Shown piece after piece: positions 58,837 through 64,000 of a stretch of DNA of 64,000 nt. The notes beneath the pieces are model-generated. The model had not been told where the DNA came from, ran no database searches, and was given only the letters and a program-made list of their open reading frames with translations. The position numbers were made by a program, and so were the translations under genes. Origin of the DNA: Bradyrhizobium sp. ORS 278 (lineage in GTDB: Bacteria > Pseudomonadota > Alphaproteobacteria > Rhizobiales > Xanthobacteraceae); assembly GCF_000026145.1 (NCBI RefSeq), contig NC_009445.1, positions 3,782,001-3,846,000 on the forward strand, given 5' to 3'. Position 1 is the first letter of the stretch. Each line of letters starts with the position of its first letter.

Positions 58837-59025
58837 GTCGTTTTCTGGTGCCTTCCTCATGCTGATGCCCGGCCGTGGGAGGGGCTTTTTGGTCCTTTCT
58901 ACCTGCCAGGCTGAGGGCTTTCAGCAAGCGACAGGAGCCGTCGGGACGGCCCACGGCCTTGCTGCTGGCGCCGTGACCGTGTAGTGACGTGGTCTTCGCG
59001 GGACCATGGTCCCCAGGGAAGATAT

Positions 59026-59102
59026 CGGGGTATAGCGCAGCCTGGTAGCGCGGCAGTTTTGGGTACTGCAGGTCGTTGGTTCGAATCCAGCTGCCCCGAC
59101 CA
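59026..59102 (+). tRNA. tRNA-Pro (anticodon TGG)
   Basis: 77 bases with CCA. Acceptor CGGGGTA pairs with TGCCCCG; the anticodon loop TTTGGGT has anticodon TGG; T-arm TTGGTTCGAATCCAG is standard. No integrated element lies directly downstream. Confidence 0.95.
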
Positions 59103-59280
59103 CCCCCCATCATCTGATGGACTTTAGGCCGAACGCTGCGGGTGGACGTCGAGCAGACGCGATCGTCGCGGCCTGCCTCCAGATCGAATCGAAGACACCA
59201 GATGTAAGCGCACAGCGGCGTGTGCCGCCGCGGCGTATAGGCCGATGCCTGTCTGGCAAGGAACGGCTTCAATGAAAAAG

Positions 59281-59321
59281 TTCGGATGCTCCCGCAGCGG
59301 CAAGACCCGGGAGCATCCGAA
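59281..59321 (-). repeat. Perfect 14-bp inverted repeat, possible minus-strand terminator
   Basis: TTCGGATGCTCCCG (59281-59294) and CGGGAGCATCCGAA (59308-59321), loop of 13 bases. On the minus strand it is followed by CTTTTTC. It is the only clear content of the 500-base gene-free stretch 59103-59610 and might end a small RNA transcribed leftward from about 59400-59450. Confidence 0.55.
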
Positions 59322-59610
59322 GTGGTGCGGGTGAATCCGGGGAAGGAACATCCGCCAGCCCGCACATCATCCAAATTGCGATCGCGCGTCTTTGCGGTAA
59401 ATCAAATCGACGACCTGGGTCTGACGCCGCGGCATGAGCAAAGATTGCTGCTTTAATCCTGGCTATGATCGCCAGCCGGGCGTGGCAAGCGCAGAGTCAC
59501 GGCGTCGCCTGAAACCGAGCCGGCCGCTCGAGGCGGCCGGTTGGCAATGATTGCGAGAGTGAAAGCCCGCGACAGCCGTCTTGATCTGCCGCCGCCGTCC
59601 CGGGCAGGCG

Positions 59611-60015
59611 TCAGCCGGCGGTGCCCGTCGCGACGCGGGGCGGGGCCATCTTGAAGTGCTGCTTGGCATAGGCGACGATCTGGCGATCGGTCGGATGGTC
59701 CGCCGCCTCGACCGCGACGACGCGCTTGCCGACCGCGGGATGCTTGTCGTGCAGGTATTTGGCGAGTTCGGTCTTGGCGCTGGCCGGGCCGATGATCAGG
59801 ATCTCGCCGGCATCGTTGAGCGCGCTCGCGATCTGCTCGAGGAAATGCTTGTCCGGAGCCGCATGGCCGCTGCCGATCGCGTTGGCCTTATGATGCAGGT
59901 GCTTGGTCTGCAGGTGCGGATGCAGCGTCACCTCGTCGGCGCCCGTCAGCCCGATGTGAAACAGCTTGGCTTCACTGTGATCGAGCCACACGACGGCATG
60001 GAAATGGGTCGGCAT
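59611..60015 (-). CDS. eRF1-domain-like (translational machinery) protein
   Basis: 134 residues starting MPTHFHAVVWLDHSEAKLFHI. It matches the small group often called translational machinery protein: IDHREA-like start (WLDHSEAKLF), HHKANAIGSGHA, ALNDAGEILIIGPASAKTEL and DHPTDRQIVAYAKQHF. The fold is that of eRF1 domain 3/Pelota. It may act in ribosome rescue or as a stress protein; no experimental role is assumed. ATG 60015 was preferred to a longer start because family members begin there. A FixK-like box lies upstream. Confidence 0.75.
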   Translation of the reverse strand: MPTHFHAVVWLDHSEAKLFHIGLTGADEVTLHPHLQTKHLHHKANAIGSGHAAPDKHFLEQIASALNDAGEILIIGPASAKTELAKYLHDKHPAVGKRVVAVEAADHPTDRQIVAYAKQHFKMAPPRVATGTAG

Positions 60016-60134
60016 GATCTGGTCCTTGTCAGCAAATCGCCGCAACGGCGGCGTGCGCGTTCGCATGAGAAGCGCGCGCCGCGCCACGCGGCACCTTGTG
60101 CTGAGAACCATAGCGAGGCCGGCTCAGGCCGGGC

Positions 60135-60148
60135 TTGATGCAGGTCAA
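60135..60148. promoter_or_regulatory. FixK/FNR-type box upstream of the eRF1-like gene
   Basis: TTGATGCAGGTCAA: perfect TTGA-N6-TCAA. It lies 120 bases before the eRF1-like ATG and after the end of the OpgC-like gene, so only the former has it upstream. Confidence 0.65.
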
Positions 60149-60187
60149 CGGGCAAGGCGCCTTGCGAGCGCCTCGCCAGGGGCGGGC

Positions 60188-61345
60188 TCACGCCGTCGCG
60201 GCCGGTTTCGGTGCGGCCGGCTTTGGCAGCGGCTTGTCCTGCCGCTTCGACCACGAGATGTAATAGGCCACCGTGGTCATGATGGCGATCCCGGCTGCGC
60301 TGACCAGGACCTGCGCCAGCAGCGAGCCAGAGCTCAGCATCAGGGTGAAGTGGCCGATGAAGGACAGGAACACGCCGACGCAGAACACGGCCAGTGACTG
60401 CTGGCCGCAGACCACGAGCGGATCAAAGCCCTTCCACTCCAGGCCTGACCACTCCTTCGGCACGAAGCGGATCACCAGAATGACGATGACGACGAAGTGC
60501 AGGAAACGATAGGGCGCCAGGTTGGTCTTGTCGTTCGGATTGAACGCCGAAAACAGCCAATGCGGAAACATCGCCCCGAAGTCGGGGAAGCGGCCGGCCA
60601 TGGTCATCACCAGCGCGAACAGCATATAGGCAAGACAGAAGTAGAGCGTCGCCGGCGCCATGATAATGCCCATCGACCGTCGTGCGCCGCCCAGCGCGCA
60701 CCACGAGCCGAACACGAACAGCACCTGCCAGCAATACGGATTGAAGTACCAGGTGCCGGCCGGATAGGCGGCGAAATTCCACCCCATCTGCCGCGCGAGG
60801 AGCCACAGCACGATCGACGCGATCATCGTCAGGTCGGGCTGGCGCAGCATCATCCACAGCACCGGCGGGAAGAACCCCATCAGCACGATGTAGAGCGGCA
60901 GCACGTCCAGATTCACCGGCTTGAACTTCAGGATCAGGCCCTGCGCCAAGGTGTCGCTGGCGTGGTCCACCAGGCCCGCGACGTTGAACTCGTCGATGAT
61001 CTCGGAGACGCCGAAGCGGGTCGCGAGATAGCTGATCGCCACGATGTAGATGACGAACAGAACGATGTGGGCGACGTAGAGCTGCCACACCCGCTTGAAC
61101 AAGCGTGTGGCGCCGACGATGAAGCCGCGGTCGATCATCATGCGGGCGTACACGAAGGAGGCGGTGTAGCCGGAGATGAAGACGAACAGGTCGGCGGCGT
61201 CGCTGAAGCCGTAATTCCGGGTCGTGATCCAGTTCACGACGTTGTCGGGGATGTGGTCGAGGAAGATCGCCCAGTTGGCGATCCCGCGAAACAGGTCGAG
61301 CCGCAGGTCGCGCCCTCTCTCGGGCAGCGTGGCATTGATTTTCAT
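60188..61345 (-). CDS. OpgC-like membrane acyltransferase
   Basis: 385 residues with about ten transmembrane segments. RDLRLDLFRGIANWAIFLDH at the start and NYGFSDAADLFVFISGYTASFVYARMM near residue 45 are characteristic of OpgC/acyltransferase-3-like proteins that succinylate periplasmic glucans. A proline/alanine/lysine tail closes the protein. The substrate cannot be assigned from sequence. ATG 61345. Confidence 0.85.
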   Translation of the reverse strand: MKINATLPERGRDLRLDLFRGIANWAIFLDHIPDNVVNWITTRNYGFSDAADLFVFISGYTASFVYARMMIDRGFIVGATRLFKRVWQLYVAHIVLFVIYIVAISYLATRFGVSEIIDEFNVAGLVDHASDTLAQGLILKFKPVNLDVLPLYIVLMGFFPPVLWMMLRQPDLTMIASIVLWLLARQMGWNFAAYPAGTWYFNPYCWQVLFVFGSWCALGGARRSMGIIMAPATLYFCLAYMLFALVMTMAGRFPDFGAMFPHWLFSAFNPNDKTNLAPYRFLHFVVIVILVIRFVPKEWSGLEWKGFDPLVVCGQQSLAVFCVGVFLSFIGHFTLMLSSGSLLAQVLVSAAGIAIMTTVAYYISWSKRQDKPLPKPAAPKPAATA

Positions 61346-61572
61346 GGCCGCTTCAACGCACTGTTTTGAATGGAAAACGTCCGGGGAGCAGGAAGGCGCC
61401 GTGGCAGTCGAGCGAGATTGTCACGGGACGGCAGAATGACTATACGAGGCACGATAGACGGTCATGTCCAGGATGGGAATCACCGTTCCGTGCTGACGGG
61501 TTTCGTGTACCCCATCCCGGCCGTTTCCGCCAAACGCATGACGAACCGCTGCTCCGAGAGGCTCTTCCGGCC

Positions 61573-61878
61573 ATGACCGCACGCATTTTCAAGCCTGCCA
61601 AGAACGCGATGCAATCAGGCAAGGCCAAGACCCGGGATTGGCAGCTGGATTACGAGCCGGAGCAGCCGCGCTCGGTCGAGCCGCTGATGGGCTGGACCTC
61701 CTCCTCGGACATGAAGCAGCAGGTCACCCTGCGCTTCGACAGCAAGGAAGAGGCGATTGCCTATTGCGAGCGCAAGGGCATTCCTTACCAGGTGATCGAG
61801 CCGAAGGAGCCGGTGAAACGCCAGGTTGCCTACGCCGACAACTTCTCGTTCCGCCGCGGCGAGCCTTGGACGCACTGA
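61573..61878 (+). CDS. NDUFS4-like complex I accessory subunit
   Basis: 101 residues: ARIFKPAKNAMQSGKAKTRD, then WQLDYEPEQPRSVEPLMGWTSS and SKEEAIAYCERKGIPYQVIEP match the ETC complex I subunit conserved region (NDUFS4/AQDQ). This alphaproteobacterial supernumerary subunit binds NADH:quinone oxidoreductase. ATG 61573. The nuo operon is not in the window, as is usual for this gene. Confidence 0.88.
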   Translation: MTARIFKPAKNAMQSGKAKTRDWQLDYEPEQPRSVEPLMGWTSSSDMKQQVTLRFDSKEEAIAYCERKGIPYQVIEPKEPVKRQVAYADNFSFRRGEPWTH

Positions 61879-61938
61879 TTCTTGGACGCACTAAACCTTC
61901 GACGCTTTGATCTGGACGAGCTGATCAGACGCGACGCT

Positions 61939-62424
61939 CTACTCCGGCGCGCCGTCGTCCGGTATCGGCAGCAGTCCGTCCTTTGACTGGCCGAGCGACG
62001 GGAAGCTTCTGATGGTGCGGACGCCGGGCAGGGCGGCAAATTGTCGGAGCTGCCGGCTCATGCCCTCGACCCCCGTCGACACGCATTTCAGCAGGAAGTC
62101 AGCGTCGCCGGACAGCCGCCAGCATTGCTGGACCCACGGCAACGGCTTGATCGCCCCCTCGAAAGCCCCCAGGGCCGCCTGGGTCTGGCTGTCGAGCTGA
62201 ATCGTCACGAACGAGACCACCTCATAGCCCAGCGCCCGTTCGTCGATGGTGGCCCGGATCGCCTTGATCACGCCGCTGCCGCGCAGCGCGCGCACCCGGC
62301 GCAGGCAGTTCGGCTGCGAGATGCCGACGCGGTCGGCGAGCTCGTTGATGCGGATGCGGCCGTCGGCCTGGAGCTCCGCCAGGATCCTGCGGTCGATGAC
62401 GTCGACGTCGGGCCGCTCCGCCAT
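61939..62424 (-). CDS. Lrp/AsnC-family transcriptional regulator
   Basis: 161 residues. N-terminal winged helix (IDRRILAELQADGRIRINELADRVGIS, then LRRVRALRGSGVI), followed by the RAM ligand-binding domain (VSFVTIQLDS, VQQCWRLSGDADFLLKCVS). Full length. It may regulate amino-acid metabolism; the target is unknown. Six bases from the TetR gene, so probably in one operon with it. Confidence 0.85.
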   Translation of the reverse strand: MAERPDVDVIDRRILAELQADGRIRINELADRVGISQPNCLRRVRALRGSGVIKAIRATIDERALGYEVVSFVTIQLDSQTQAALGAFEGAIKPLPWVQQCWRLSGDADFLLKCVSTGVEGMSRQLRQFAALPGVRTIRSFPSLGQSKDGLLPIPDDGAPE

Positions 62425-62429
62425 CGCCG

Positions 62430-63074
62430 CTAGACCTGTGCGTCGGCCGGACCGCCGGCGCCGTTCGGTCGCGAGGTCACGCGGTGCGGCATGACGCCGG
62501 ACAGCACGAGCTTCTCATGCGCGGCGATGATGGCGTCCTTCGTGAGGCGACCGCCGGGGCGATACCAGCTGCACAACCCCGTCAGAAGCGCGATGATTGC
62601 GAAGGTCGCGACCTGGACGTCGTCGACGTCGAATACGCCCTGCGCCACGCCATCGGCGAGAATCTCCGCCAGCCGCCGCTCATAGGCGCCGCGCAGCGCC
62701 ACCACCGCCTGATAGTTGCGCGGCTCGAGGCTGCGCAGCTCGGAATTGGCGATGAAGACTTCGCGCTTGCGGGTCATGTGATAGCTGACATGAAAGGCGA
62801 CGAACGCCCTGAGACGCTCGACGGGGCCCTCCTTGTCGTGCAACGCCTGCTCCAGCTCGCTGAGCAGATCGTTGATATGGTCCTGGATCAGCTCGGAGAG
62901 CAGCTCCTGCTTGGTGCTGATGTGATTATAAAGGGAGCCAGGCTGGATGCCGACCTCGGCCGCGAGCTGACGCAGGCTCATCGCCTCGTAGCCATGCTCG
63001 AAGATCAGCCGCAGGCCGGCCTTGCGGATGGCCTCCATCGTCGTCGGACCATGCGACCCGATCGTGCGCGCCAT
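62430..63074 (-). CDS. TetR-family transcriptional regulator
   Basis: 214 residues. Helix-turn-helix: AIRKAGLRLIFEHGYEAMSLRQLAAEVGIQPGSLYNHISTKQELL, residues 14-60. The C-terminal helical ligand domain includes YHMTRKREVFIANSELRSL. Members near acyl-CoA genes control fatty acid or branched-chain amino acid catabolism. Divergent from the carboxylase gene, with a candidate operator (63220-63235) between. Confidence 0.85.
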   Translation of the reverse strand: MARTIGSHGPTTMEAIRKAGLRLIFEHGYEAMSLRQLAAEVGIQPGSLYNHISTKQELLSELIQDHINDLLSELEQALHDKEGPVERLRAFVAFHVSYHMTRKREVFIANSELRSLEPRNYQAVVALRGAYERRLAEILADGVAQGVFDVDDVQVATFAIIALLTGLCSWYRPGGRLTKDAIIAAHEKLVLSGVMPHRVTSRPNGAGGPADAQV

Positions 63075-63397
63075 GCTAACCTCGCCGGACTGGCCGGAAC
63101 GCGCCGCCGGAGGCGACAGGCGACGCGCGCTCGTTGTCTGAGTACAAAAACACTCGTCTTCTCAACAGGGTCAAGCTTAGCCCCGACTCTACAACAATCC
63201 GCTTGAGAATAGAATTTAAAAACGTATGATCGTTTAATTCGAGAACGACGGACGGCGCGAAGAAGCCGCCGGGGACGGGAGGACAGCATGACGGCAGAGA
63301 TGGTACACCCGCCCGTGACGCGGCCTCCCGGGCCGCGGCCGGTCTGAAGCTTGCTCTCACGGCTTTTCCTCGGGCCCAAGCAACGAAGACGCCGATC
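63075..63397. other. Intergenic stretch between TetR and carboxylase genes
   Basis: No supported gene; contains the candidate TetR operator and presumably both promoters. A short AT-rich patch lies at 63185-63240. Confidence 0.5.
63220..63235. promoter_or_regulatory. Candidate operator of the TetR regulator
   Basis: AAACG-TATGAT-CGTTT is an inverted repeat, with T/A extensions on both sides. It lies between the divergent TetR and carboxylase genes, 146 bases from the former start and 163 from the latter. Confidence 0.45.
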
Positions 63398-64000
63398 ATG
63401 ACGCTTCATTCGACGATCGATCCTTCATCCGCGGATTTCGCGCGCAACGCCGAGTCCATGCGCGCACTCGTCGCGGACCTCAAGACCAAGCTGGCGCAGG
63501 TCGCCGAAGGCGGCGGCGAGGCGTCGCGCAAACGGCATCTGTCGCGCGGCAAGATGCTGGCACGGCAGCGGGTCGACCTGCTGCTCGATCCCGGCACCGC
63601 GTTTCTGGAGCTGTCGCCGCTGGCGGCGCACGGACTGTATGGCGGCGATGTTCACTCGGCGAGCATTGTCACCGGCATCGGCCGTATCGCGGGCCGTGAG
63701 TGCGTCATCGTCGCCAATGACGCGACCATCAAGGGCGGCACCTACTACCCGATGACGGTGAAGAAGCATCTGCGCGCCCAGGACATCGCGCGGCAGAACA
63801 ATCTGCCCTGCGTCTACATGGTCGATTCTGGCGGCGCCTTCCTGCCGCTGCAGGACGAGATCTTTCCCGACGAGCGGCATTTCGGCCGCATCTTCTACAA
63901 CCAGGCGCAGATGTCGGCCATTGGAATCCCGCAGATCGCGGTCGTGATGGGCTCGTGCACGGCCGGCGGCGCCTATGTGCCGGCGATGTCGGACGAGAGC
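63398..64000 (+). CDS. Acyl-CoA carboxylase carboxyltransferase (beta) subunit, 5' part
   Basis: 201 codons visible, open at the window end (family about 535). Motifs: [81 protein letters not shown] and [17 protein letters not shown]. This combination is closest to methylcrotonyl-CoA carboxylase (leucine degradation), transferring carboxyl from biotin to the acyl-CoA; propionyl- or geranyl-CoA carboxylases are possible alternatives. ATG 63398. Confidence 0.88.
   Translation, partial: MTLHSTIDPSSADFARNAESMRALVADLKTKLAQVAEGGGEASRKRHLSRGKMLARQRVDLLLDPGTAFLELSPLAAHGLYGGDVHSASIVTGIGRIAGRECVIVANDATIKGGTYYPMTVKKHLRAQDIARQNNLPCVYMVDSGGAFLPLQDEIFPDERHFGRIFYNQAQMSAIGIPQIAVVMGSCTAGGAYVPAMSDES

Overview
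The window is GC-rich alphaproteobacterial chromosome, most likely Bradyrhizobium or a close relative in the Nitrobacteraceae. This rests on a Shemin-pathway 5-aminolevulinate synthase, FixK-type boxes (TTGA-N6-TCAA or GCAA), an NDUFS4-like complex I accessory subunit, an OpgC-type membrane protein, and short rhizobial-style membrane peptides. Species cannot be fixed from the sequence alone.

Left host arm (1-7905): a DAHP synthase gene runs off the left edge on the minus strand. It is preceded by what reads as a complete aromatic amino acid attenuator: a 26-codon leader peptide containing YYWYFSY, mutually exclusive hairpins and a T-tract terminator. Next come an HdeD-like and a PrsW-like membrane protein, hemA (ALAS) and a hemerythrin gene, the last two each with a FixK-like box upstream. 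A possible small RNA, an unknown conserved protein and a Rieske ferredoxin follow, then tRNA-Glu(TTC).

Prophage (7906-52413): an approximately 44.5 kb siphovirus-type (HK97-like) prophage sits in the 3' end of tRNA-Glu. A 15-bp direct repeat, CGCTAGGGAGCGCCA, occurs at the tRNA end (7906-7920) and again at 52399-52413. The order is: attL; remnant of a second integrase and a HEPN-like cargo gene; integrase, excisionase-like and small leftward genes; CI-type repressor with five TTGCG-N5-CGCAA operators; rightward early operon (Cro-like, GapR-like, HNH, ParB/MT-A70 fusion, many small genes, replication initiator); a phage-encoded NusG-like protein as the last early gene; terminase, portal, protease and capsid; head-tail connectors; tail tube; tail chaperones with a canonical -1 frameshift site; tape measure; tail tip; tail fibres with signal peptides; a CHAP-like plus RlpA-like lysin; small membrane proteins; terminator; three leftward genes; attR. 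Three genes that do not belong to the packaging/head programme (HNH-like, FRG-domain, multi-TM) interrupt three successive junctions of that module, and the HEPN-like gene sits at the left end. These are the best candidates for host-protective or phage-exclusion cargo.

Right host arm (52414-64000): PilZ protein, a mini-protein resembling the start of a porin, GST, glyoxalase, HU, several very small proteins, a sirtuin, a double cold-shock-domain protein, tRNA-Pro(TGG), an eRF1-domain-like protein with a FixK box upstream, an OpgC-like acyltransferase, an NDUFS4-like subunit, Lrp and TetR regulators, and the start of an acyl-CoA (probably methylcrotonyl-CoA) carboxylase beta subunit running off the right edge.
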